A stretch of DNA of 64,000 bases, from assembly GCF_016798325.1 (NCBI RefSeq), contig NZ_JAERVO010000005.1:307367-371366 (forward strand), read 5' to 3'. Origin of the DNA: Marinobacter mangrovi. Lineage in GTDB: Bacteria; Pseudomonadota; Gammaproteobacteria; Pseudomonadales; Oleiphilaceae. Position 1 is the stretch's first letter; each line of letters starts with the position of its first letter. Under the pieces are notes generated by a model. That model was not told the DNA's origin, made no database searches, and was given only the letters and a program-made list of their open reading frames with translations. The translations under genes were made by a program, and so were the position numbers. Positions 14,649 through 20,568 of this stretch are shown here, piece after piece.

Positions 14649-14953
14649 GCCGGTTCACCCGATGGTTTCCGATCCACCCCTCAACTCGCATGCGAACTCC
14701 AAAGAAGCCCCGCACCTGCTCGCGATCCGGCACCGATACGAACCACCAAACTACCCGGCCCACCTAGAATTTACGACGAACGGCCCCGCAAACTGGGCAC
14801 GTTGCTGAAAACCAGAGAGAAGCCAATACAGGCTTCCAGATTGAACGACCAGGTTGCTGGCCTTGGCCATTAATGAAGGCCAAAAAATACGGCCCTATTT
14901 GCCGCCAAGGCCCATGCACTTAACCACCAGAGAATGACCGAAGCTTTGGCTTA
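14646..14953 (-). repeat. Cassette 8 body, homologous to cassette 10 body (13495-13801)
   Basis: About 300 bases between attC8 and attC7 align end to end with 13495-13801. The best-conserved half lies next to the attC (GAACTCCAAAGAAG, CACCTGCTCGCGATCCGGCA, TTGCTGAAAACCAGA are shared), with more divergence near the attI-side end. No long reading frame is shared. The two attC sites differ, so this is a diverged duplicate cassette rather than a recent copy. Confidence 0.85.
14764..14919 (-). CDS. Short CPxCG reading frame in cassette 8
   Basis: Counterpart of the frame at 13611-13760. From GTG 14919 it reads MHGPWRQIGPYFLAFINGQG, then WKPVLASLWFSATCPVCG and ends AVRRKF with TAG. Beyond the stop the frame stays open (VGRVVWWFVSVPDREQVRGF). 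Most differences from cassette 10 across VLAS...VWWFV fall in third positions, which favours this frame over the alternatives. Start and existence as a protein are uncertain. Confidence 0.4.
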   Translation of the reverse strand: MHGPWRQIGPYFLAFINGQGQQPGRSIWKPVLASLWFSATCPVCGAVRRKF

Positions 14954-15022
14954 TAACGTTTAAGCTGTGCGGCGCAAATGAAGCGCAGCGTAATTTGCGT
15001 CCGAACGAGCGCCTTGTTAGAG
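14953..15022 (-). other. attC7
   Basis: TAACGTT at 14954-14960 and GTTAGAG at 15016-15022. The arms TGTGCGGCGCAAAT and AATTTGCGTCCGAACG pair less well than most; some mismatches. Confidence 0.8.
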
Positions 15023-15031
15023 CGCATGGTT

Positions 15032-15460
15032 CTATAAATAAATACATACGCCAGGACCACCGCTTGACATCATTTCGGATACTGCGCTTAGCATGACTGC
15101 TTCCTTTTCTGCGGAATAGCTTACCTGCTGCATGGTATCTGTATGAAACCCTGCCGAGAGACTTGCATTCCCTGACCTAAAAAGCGGCAGATAATCTTTG
15201 GCTTGAGGAAGGACCTTGGCCTTTATTTCTTCTAAAAATCCTTCTCCAAAGTCACTATAGTTTTTTGGTACTGCACTCGGTGTTTCATCGAGAGTCGCTT
15301 GTGCACGCTCCGGGGACATTACATGAACCGACTTTATTGTACGTGCATTTCCGGACCGATTTGTGCCAATAAGGTGCCAGTGCTCATGCAAAAATAAAAT
15401 AACAAAGTCTCCGCGAAGTACTGCTTTTTCGTTTTTCTGAAGGGCTTCAAATGTGCTCAT
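15032..15460 (-). CDS. Hypothetical protein (cassette 7)
   Basis: 142 residues from ATG 15460 (MSTFEALQKNEKAVLRGDFVILFLHEHW). The upstream extension in frame is attC6 sequence. Motifs include LIGTNRSGNARTIKSVHVMSPERAQ and a glycine-rich tail (MMSSGGPGVCIYL) ending near the attC7 core. No membrane helix or signal. Family not recognised. Confidence 0.66.
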   Translation of the reverse strand: MSTFEALQKNEKAVLRGDFVILFLHEHWHLIGTNRSGNARTIKSVHVMSPERAQATLDETPSAVPKNYSDFGEGFLEEIKAKVLPQAKDYLPLFRSGNASLSAGFHTDTMQQVSYSAEKEAVMLSAVSEMMSSGGPGVCIYL

Positions 15461-15471
15461 TTTCTTGCGCT

Positions 15472-15566
15472 CTAACGCCAAGTTCAGCGGCCGCCTTGGA
15501 GTGCAACAGAAAGGCGGTCCGGTGGAGGCCCATAGGGCCGGAACGAACTGGAACGATTGGTTATGC
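15472..15566 (-). other. attC6
   Basis: TAACGCC at 15473-15479 and GTTATGC at 15560-15566. The arms AGTTCAGCGGCCGCCTTGG and CGGAACGAACTGGAACG pair; the centre is TCCGGTGGAGGCCCATAGGGCCGGA. Confidence 0.88.
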
Positions 15567-15935
15567 AGCCGGCTCCTCGTAGATGACCTCAATTTCTCCG
15601 ACGATATTGTCGTTGAAGTTTTCTAGGTCCTCTGCGGGAATCCACCACTCTGTGTGGTGCCTGCCACCAACTTGCTCAATACGGTATTTCTCGACGAACT
15701 CACGTCTTACCCTAAATTTGGTGACGTACCCTTTGCCGAACTGAGAGACATTCCATTTGTTGACCTCGATGGCATAGGCCTCGTTTGTCACCGGATAGAA
15801 AATGGGTTGTTCAGGAAGCCTTGGAGGCCACCTTTTGAACCCGCTCTCCGCCACAAGATCCAGTTCTTTTTGACCGCAAGGGCGATACATTGTTATCAGT
15901 TCTTCTTCACTCAACTCTGGATATCTCCCTTGCAT
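15561..15935 (-). CDS. Conserved protein annotated in relatives as ADP-ribosylation/crystallin J1-like (cassette 6)
   Basis: 124 residues from ATG 15935. The pattern LITMYRPCGQKELDLVAESGFKRWPPRLPEQPIFYPVTNEAYA, then GYVTKFRVRREFVEKYRIEQVGGRHHTEWWIPAEDLENFNDNIVG matches a small family usually labelled ADP-ribosylation/crystallin J1. The label is historical and no ADP-ribosylhydrolase residues are apparent. The start coincides with the attC5 left core, so the ATG overlaps the TAAC. Confidence 0.72.
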   Translation of the reverse strand: MQGRYPELSEEELITMYRPCGQKELDLVAESGFKRWPPRLPEQPIFYPVTNEAYAIEVNKWNVSQFGKGYVTKFRVRREFVEKYRIEQVGGRHHTEWWIPAEDLENFNDNIVGEIEVIYEEPAA

Positions 15936-16007
15936 AACGCTGGCGTAACGGGCCGATTTGTGGAGCGGCAGCGGAACAAAACGGTCCCGTTGACGCACTT
16001 GTTACAT
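15934..16007 (-). other. attC5
   Basis: TAACGCT at 15935-15941 and GTTACAT at 16001-16007. The arms GGCGTAACGGGCCGATTTGTGG and ACGGTCCCGTTGACGC pair. Confidence 0.86.
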
Positions 16008-16009
16008 GC

Positions 16010-16483
16010 CTACCACTCAATTTGGATCTCAGTACCGACTTGAACCAGATCCATGAACTCATCCATTTCTGAATTTGTGAGTGCGATACAACCGTCTGTC
16101 CAATTGAAATGCTGGGTAATTGGTGCCAACCACCCCAACCAGTTCCTTTGACCATGAACCATTATGAAACCACCCGGTGAAACACCACGCTTTTTCGCGT
16201 CAGCCCTATCTTGGGCATTTGGATATCTCACGTGCATGGCACGATAAAACGCCGAATCTTCCTTTTTATAATCTAAAGTATAGGTGCCTTCCGGCGTCCG
16301 TTCATCGCCTTCTTGTTGTTTATGTCCTTTTGGATTAGCTCCAAAAGCGACGTCATATTCTTTCACAACTGTGCCATCATCAATCAGGTACAGCTTACGC
16401 TCTGATTTATCCACTTTGACAAGATCAACTTGTGCAAGCGCAGCGTTCGTGAAGAACAGGAACAAAAGTGCGATGTATCTCAT
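16010..16483 (-). CDS. Secreted L,D-transpeptidase-family (YkuD) protein (cassette 5)
   Basis: 157 residues with a Sec signal (MRYIALLFLFFTNAALA). The YkuD domain follows: KSERKLYLIDDGTVVKEYDVAFG, PEGTYTLDYKKED, and the catalytic MVHGQRN...NWTDGCIALTNSEMDEF with His in HGQ and Cys in TDGC. These enzymes make or cut peptidoglycan cross-links or attach proteins to the wall in the periplasm. The size and HGQRN/TDGC form resemble the short YafK/ErfK-like branch. A wall enzyme as a mobile cassette is notable. Confidence 0.85.
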   Translation of the reverse strand: MRYIALLFLFFTNAALAQVDLVKVDKSERKLYLIDDGTVVKEYDVAFGANPKGHKQQEGDERTPEGTYTLDYKKEDSAFYRAMHVRYPNAQDRADAKKRGVSPGGFIMVHGQRNWLGWLAPITQHFNWTDGCIALTNSEMDEFMDLVQVGTEIQIEW

Positions 16484-16488
16484 AGCAT

Positions 16489-16571
16489 GTAACGCCGCTC
16501 AGCACGCGCGGCTACGGAATGAAGGCGAAGCCGCAATGTAGTAGCTGTCGCCGTGACTGGCCTGGTTAGGT
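16489..16571 (-). other. attC4
   Basis: TAACGCC at 16490-16496 and GTTAGGT at 16565-16571. The arms GCTCAGCACGCGCGGCTAC and GTAGCTGTCGCCGTGACTGGCC pair. Confidence 0.86.
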
Positions 16572-16988
16572 GATCTCAACATGAAGCCTCCATTCTGGCG
16601 AATTTCGTGCATAGCTATAACGTTCTGAGTATTCACTGATATAGCTATAACCATTCCCCCGCCCCGCAAGGTCTCGCAGGAACGACTGCAAGGCAGAAAG
16701 AACGCTACCGCTTCCATAAATTCTTAATATGGTTCGGTTATTCCAGTCATCGAAAGAAAAGTATTCGTTCTGCTCGTTCTGGAGAGAGGTGAATAACTCA
16801 GCCTTGGCTTCTTCACGAGTAATCTCAACTACAATGTCCGACTCAGATGCCATCGAAATCGGCTCTTCTGAGCTAACAGCCTTACCCAAATAATCTGCAA
16901 ACAGCAAATAGTCCTCTGGCTTGCCATAGACAACCAAGTCATCAATCAATCCATTTGGCCGGAACATCTGCCTTGCTTCGATTCTCAC
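16566..16988 (-). CDS. Hypothetical protein (cassette 4)
   Basis: 140 residues from an inferred GTG at 16988 (residues then RIEARQMFRPNGLIDDLVVYGKPEDYLLF). The longer open frame to 17096 is attC3 sequence and is rejected. SESDIVVEITREEAKAEL, then NRTILRIYGSGSVLSALQSFLRDLAGRG and SPEWRLHVEIT suggest an alpha/beta immunity-like domain, but I cannot name it. The start is uncertain. Confidence 0.6.
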   Translation of the reverse strand: MRIEARQMFRPNGLIDDLVVYGKPEDYLLFADYLGKAVSSEEPISMASESDIVVEITREEAKAELFTSLQNEQNEYFSFDDWNNRTILRIYGSGSVLSALQSFLRDLAGRGNGYSYISEYSERYSYARNSPEWRLHVEIT

Positions 16989-16999
16989 GACTGTCTCAT

Positions 17000-17123
17000 C
17001 TAACGCCAAGGTAAGCGGCGGAACGGAGCACGCGTAGCGTGCGAAGTGGTTTGTAGCGGGGCGCAAAATTTTGCGAAGCAAAATGCCCCGCTGCAAACCG
17101 TCCGCTTGACCGCCTGGTTAAAT
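17000..17123 (-). other. attC3 (long, with extended cruciform)
   Basis: TAACGCC at 17001-17007 and GTTAAAT at 17117-17123. The centre has GGTTTGTAGCGGGGC facing GCCCCGCTGCAAACC (one mismatch) with GCAAAATTTTGC inside, so the folded bottom strand has a far longer stem than the other sites. Confidence 0.83.
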
Positions 17124-17450
17124 GACACTACGCCACTCACTTTCTAGTGAAATCCCATTGGTAGCAGCATGTTGCTCAGCGTAGGATTTTGCCTCAGCCT
17201 CTGACACCAGAATTGCAGCGATGCTGGGAGTAACGCAGTGCCACGAGTGACTACGAATACAATCGCCCGCATCTCGCCAAGCAACCCACGCCAGATAGCC
17301 AAAGCCAAATGTACCACTATCGCGGCGCAACACTTGAACGATGGTGGCTCCGTCTAAAGACGGCTTCCAAGCAATTACACCAGATTGAAACTCGACGTTG
17401 GAATCAGGCTCGTCAACTGGCATTAGGAATTCATCAATTATCGGAGCCAT
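17118..17450 (-). CDS. Hypothetical protein (cassette 3)
   Basis: 110 residues, MAPIIDEFLMPVDEPDSNVEFQSG. A beta-rich middle (GVIAWKPSLDGATIVQVLRRDSGTFGFGYLAWVAW) is followed by AILVSEAEAKSYAEQHAA, and the end overlaps the attC3 core. No signal or membrane helix. Family not recognised. Confidence 0.66.
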   Translation of the reverse strand: MAPIIDEFLMPVDEPDSNVEFQSGVIAWKPSLDGATIVQVLRRDSGTFGFGYLAWVAWRDAGDCIRSHSWHCVTPSIAAILVSEAEAKSYAEQHAATNGISLESEWRSVI

Positions 17451-17467
17451 TTACTCGCTCGTGTCAT

Positions 17468-17541
17468 TTAACGCTGCCAGCAGCGGCCGAGTGAAACGAG
17501 GTCCAGCCCCGCAGGGGCGATGCTGCCTGGCCTTGTTATAA
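17468..17541 (-). other. attC2
   Basis: TAACGCT at 17469-17475 and GTTATAA at 17535-17541. The outer arm GCCAGCAG pairs with CTGCCTGGC. The same positions in attC1 read GTTGACAG and CTGCTCAAC, a concerted change. Confidence 0.88.
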
Positions 17542-17556
17542 GATTTAGGTACAGCA

Positions 17557-17766
17557 TTAATGCCCGCCTGAGTGTTTTTTTCTGCTCTTGCTTTTTATCC
17601 AAAGATATATGAGCAGCCCAAGGCTTACCAACAAGCACGCCGAAGAAATTTTGAACATGAGCTGTATGCCAGTATTGGGGCAGCCCCACATACAGGTAGA
17701 CATTAACCCGACTACCGAAATAGCAAGAATAAATATATTTGCTACAACTGCTAAAAAATATCTCAT
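17557..17766 (-). CDS. Small membrane protein (cassette 2)
   Basis: 69 residues with two predicted helices, about 4-26 (FLAVVANIFILAISVVGLMS) and 38-57 (KISSACLLVSLGLLIYLWIK), joined by TCMWGCPNTGIQLM. The tail is basic (KSKSRKKHSGGH). Close to the attI end, so probably well transcribed from the array promoter. Family not recognised. Confidence 0.66.
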   Translation of the reverse strand: MRYFLAVVANIFILAISVVGLMSTCMWGCPNTGIQLMFKISSACLLVSLGLLIYLWIKSKSRKKHSGGH

Positions 17767-17780
17767 GGGTAAACGAGCTT

Positions 17781-17854
17781 ATAACGCTGTTGACAGCGGC
17801 CGAGCGTAGCGAGGTCCAGCCCCGAAGGGGCGATGCTGCTCAACCTTGTTACAT
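17781..17854 (-). other. attC1
   Basis: TAACGCT at 17782-17788 and GTTACAT at 17848-17854. Closest attC to attI. Arms GTTGACAG and CTGCTCAAC. Confidence 0.88.
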
Positions 17855-18357
17855 TATTCCTGACCTTTAAGTTTTCGTATTGTATTTTCAGCATCATCAT
17901 ACACTTGCTCTACTGACAGCCCGTGCGAGACATGGTGATCAAGAAGATCAGACTCAATTTCCTTTTGGAGAGCAATCGCATTGTTTGTAAACTCTAAAAT
18001 TCGACCGAACACCTCAGCCCTACCGGCATCAGTATATAAATCATGTCCTGATTCCCTGCTGGAATTATGCACCACCCATTTCCTGGTATCGTTAAAAGAC
18101 TTAAGTTTAGCAATTAGAGAGTCGGGAACTAACGACGCCTTTTCTACCATTCCAATTAATTGCCCAAGCGTCTTCCTGCTGAGCTTGGCCATTTCCTCTT
18201 TGGCCATAGATTCGGTAATGCTAGAAGGACCTGACGCAATTTTCTTCACAAAGTAGAGTTTCGAGAGAAAATCTTCTACATACTGCAAATGCCAGATAGC
18301 CTCCCCTGTCTTTTGATAAAAAAACCTTAACTCGTCTTCACTAATCTCTCTTCTCAC
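17854..18357 (-). CDS. HEPN-like hypothetical protein (first cassette)
   Basis: 167 residues from GTG 18357, with GGAAGG about ten bases upstream. Almost all alpha-helical: DELRFFYQKTGEAIWHLQYVEDFLSKLYF, later LIAKLKSFNDTRKWVVHNSSRESGHD. R92 and H97 (RKWVVH) form the R-x4-H motif seen in HEPN RNases and related minimal-nucleotidyltransferase partners. No partner gene accompanies it. HEPN membership is inferred from the motif and helical pattern. As the first cassette it should be the most strongly expressed. Confidence 0.65.
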   Translation of the reverse strand: MRREISEDELRFFYQKTGEAIWHLQYVEDFLSKLYFVKKIASGPSSITESMAKEEMAKLSRKTLGQLIGMVEKASLVPDSLIAKLKSFNDTRKWVVHNSSRESGHDLYTDAGRAEVFGRILEFTNNAIALQKEIESDLLDHHVSHGLSVEQVYDDAENTIRKLKGQE

Positions 18358-18376
18358 TCAATACCCTTCCGTAGAA

Positions 18377-18405
18377 ATGTAACAGCTAATTCAACGTCAT
18401 TTAAC
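18377..18405 (-). other. Inferred attI junction
   Basis: Three GTTRRRY-like cores on the minus strand between the first cassette gene and the integrase leader: GTTAAAT (18399-18405), GTTGAAT (18389-18395) and GTTACAT (18377-18383). One of these is the cassette insertion point. GTTACAT equals the R'' core of attC1, GTTAAAT fits the consensus best. The exact point is not decided. Confidence 0.5.
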
Positions 18406-18672
18406 ATATATCCCCCAGACGTTTAACTCCGCCGGGCCATACTGCCCTATGTCGAAAAAGGCTAGCCCTTTCATAAAGATAAAGCCAACGCTCGCTCCTA
18501 GATTGGTGGAGTTTTTCATCATTTGATGGATAACTCCAAATTTCCGACGATGTTGGTCACCGGTATAGCGATCCAAAAAACCAAATGAAATCATGGCCAT
18601 GGAAAATAGGCATCATTCTGTGGAGCGGACTTTTCGATCACTTTGACGCTGAACTCCAGTCGGACGGCACCA
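18406..18672. other. Leader between attI and intI
   Basis: No convincing gene. A 67-codon minus-strand frame (18397-18600) is open but overlaps the place where attI and the cassette promoter should lie. The array promoter Pc must face left from here or from within intI. I see no good -35/-10 pair on the minus strand and do not assign one. Confidence 0.5.
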
Positions 18673-18713
18673 TTGACGAGCACCTCGCTGATAAATACTG
18701 TATATATAAACAG
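18673..18713 (+). promoter_or_regulatory. intI promoter with LexA (SOS) box
   Basis: TTGACG at 18673-18678 and TACTGT at 18696-18701 are 17 bases apart, a plausible sigma-70 promoter. CTGTATATATAAACAG at 18698-18713 is a perfect CTGT-N8-ACAG LexA operator covering the -10 and ending eight bases before the ATG. This predicts repression by LexA and induction of the integrase by DNA damage, as known for other integrons. Confidence 0.8.
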
Positions 18714-18720
18714 CGATTGA

Positions 18721-19719
18721 ATGGATGCATATGTCATGGATGTTCCACCTCCTTTGCCGGCGAAGCCCATGCGCTTTATGGATCAGCTGCGTGTCACGAT
18801 TCGTTCCCGGAATCTCGCTTACAAGACTGAAAAAACCTATCTCCACTGGGTCCGTCGATATATTCATTTTCACGACCGAATCCATCCAGCCAAACTAGGC
18901 GCCTTAGACGTTGAACGGTTCCTTTCGCATCTTGCCGTCGATAGAGACAGCAGTGTCAACACGCAGAAAACTGCGCTGAATGCCCTTGTTTTTCTATACA
19001 CCCATCACTTGAATCAGCCACTTGGAGATCTGCAGTTCGAATCAGCGAACCGGGCAAAACGCCTGCCCATCGTTTTCTCCCATGAGGAAGTGGTGGCCGT
19101 TCTGGCCTGCCTGGAGGAGACCAATGCCCTGGTCGCAAAACTCATGTACGGAACGGGTTTGAGGATCAATGAAGCGCTGCGGCTGCGCATCAAGGATGTG
19201 GATTTCAGCATGCAGCAGATCGTTGTCCGAAACGGAAAGGGAAATAAAGACCGTGTAACTTTGCTGCCCCAGACCCTCACGGAACCACTACGTAGTCAGA
19301 AAGCCTTCGTGGAGGCGCAACATCATCGCGATCTGCTGAGCGGGTTTGGCGAGGTTTACATGCCAGCGGCCCTGGCGAGGAAATATCCGAGTGCTGCGCG
19401 CGAGTTGGCATGGCAATACCTGTTCCCCGCACAAAGGATATCGGTCGATCCCCGAAGTGGCATAAAACGTCGGCATCACATACAGGATCAGGTGGTACAA
19501 CGAGCCATCCGAAGGGCAATTCAAACAGCGGGCATCCATAAGCAAGCCAACAGTCATGTCCTCCGCCACAGCTTCGCGACTCGACTGCTCGAAGCCGGCT
19601 ATGACATCCGCACCATTCAAAAGCTGCTGGGTCACTCCGATGTAAGGACCACGGAGATATACACGCACGTGGTCAGGCAGGGTGGCTTTGGCGTGCGTAG
19701 CCCCGTTGACGTGGGCTGA
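18721..19719 (+). CDS. intI: Integron integrase (tyrosine recombinase)
   Basis: 332 residues. Catalytic residues are R148 (YGTGLRINE), H279 and R282 (HVLRHSFA), H305 (LLGHSD) and nucleophile Y314 (EIYTHV). The segment PAALARKYPSAARELAWQYLFPAQ corresponds to the extra helical domain found only in IntI and needed for folded attC recognition. Translation might begin at M6 (18736) instead of 18721. It faces away from the cassettes, the standard integron layout. No frameshift or missing residue, so the enzyme should be active. Confidence 0.95.
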   Translation: MDAYVMDVPPPLPAKPMRFMDQLRVTIRSRNLAYKTEKTYLHWVRRYIHFHDRIHPAKLGALDVERFLSHLAVDRDSSVNTQKTALNALVFLYTHHLNQPLGDLQFESANRAKRLPIVFSHEEVVAVLACLEETNALVAKLMYGTGLRINEALRLRIKDVDFSMQQIVVRNGKGNKDRVTLLPQTLTEPLRSQKAFVEAQHHRDLLSGFGEVYMPAALARKYPSAARELAWQYLFPAQRISVDPRSGIKRRHHIQDQVVQRAIRRAIQTAGIHKQANSHVLRHSFATRLLEAGYDIRTIQKLLGHSDVRTTEIYTHVVRQGGFGVRSPVDVG

Positions 19720-19730
19720 TGTCAACGGGG
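19701..19730. terminator. Perfect stem-loop across the intI stop codon
   Basis: CCCCGTTGAC, a 10-base loop, GTCAACGGGG: a perfect 10-bp stem with the stop codon in the loop. No T-run follows on either side, so it may protect or end the message rather than act as a classical terminator, or mark the integron edge. Confidence 0.5.
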
Positions 19731-19748
19731 GTGTGAAGGGATCGCCGG

Positions 19749-20342
19749 CTACCCTTCAGCCTTCCCAATAGCGCCGGCCGTCCGAGCCAATTCATCGATC
19801 ACACCATCCAGCTTCTTCTGCCACTCGGCGTCCCTGAACTCGCCGTTGCCGTCGAACGCGTCGCCGGCTTTGACGATGGCCAGTTGACTGGGAATGACCT
19901 GCACGCCGATGTTGCCCAACATCATGCGCAGCGGCACCAGGCCGCGCAGGCCGCCGAGGGCGCCGGGCGATGCGGCCACGAGGCCGGCGACTTTGCCGCG
20001 GAAGGCGACCAGTCCGGGAACGTCGCCGTCCGGGCGGCTGATCCAGTGCAGGGCGTTGACCAGCAGCGGGCTGAGGGTGCTGTTGTATTCCGGTGAGGCG
20101 ATGCAGAAGCCGTGATGGCTGGCGAACAGTTGCCTCAGGTCACGAACGTCCTGTGGAATCCCTTTTTCCTGCTCCAGGTCCCCATTATAGATCGGAATAT
20201 TGTAATGGGAGAGGTTGACGCGGGTGACGTCGATGTCGCCCCGTTTTTCCGCCGTGCGGGCCGCCGCTTCGGCAAGTTGGGCGTTGAAGGAACCGGTCCG
20301 CGTGCTGCCGGCCATGAACAGGATTCGGGTGTTCTGGGTCAT
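19749..20342 (-). CDS. NADPH-dependent FMN reductase family protein
   Basis: 197 residues from ATG 20342, with AAGGAG upstream; the frame is open to 20372. Flavodoxin-like fold: TRILFMAGSTRTGSFNAQLAEAA forms the phosphate-binding loop, and ASPEYNSTLSPLLVNALHWISRP is the conserved flavin-site motif of the family. Relatives reduce FMN, quinones or chromate using NAD(P)H. First chromosomal gene right of the integrase; no link to it is apparent. Confidence 0.88.
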   Translation of the reverse strand: MTQNTRILFMAGSTRTGSFNAQLAEAAARTAEKRGDIDVTRVNLSHYNIPIYNGDLEQEKGIPQDVRDLRQLFASHHGFCIASPEYNSTLSPLLVNALHWISRPDGDVPGLVAFRGKVAGLVAASPGALGGLRGLVPLRMMLGNIGVQVIPSQLAIVKAGDAFDGNGEFRDAEWQKKLDGVIDELARTAGAIGKAEG

Positions 20343-20568
20343 GAGGGTCTCCTTGACGAGGTTCGGTAACATCCTAAACAGTATAGGGATATGGTGGGTC
20401 TATAAGGGTGATAGTAACCCGGGTTTGACGCGCATCAGTGACATTAAGTGGCTAATTTCTATACTGGGAGAGCATAATCACAAAAACGTGACAGTGTATT
20501 TCTTGAGACAACATGGCGAAGTGATTGGGGACCTCGAAGTGAGGGCTTAAATTTTCAGGGAGAGCACC

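Noticed and set aside
5294..17854. Regularly spaced repeats suggestive of CRISPR
   Set aside because: Repeats are 55-130 bases, diverged, self-complementary and separated by genes; they are attC sites, not CRISPR repeats.
18397..18600. 67-codon minus-strand frame between attI and intI
   Set aside because: Overlaps the inferred attI and the expected array promoter; no ribosome-binding site or recognisable protein. May be chance.
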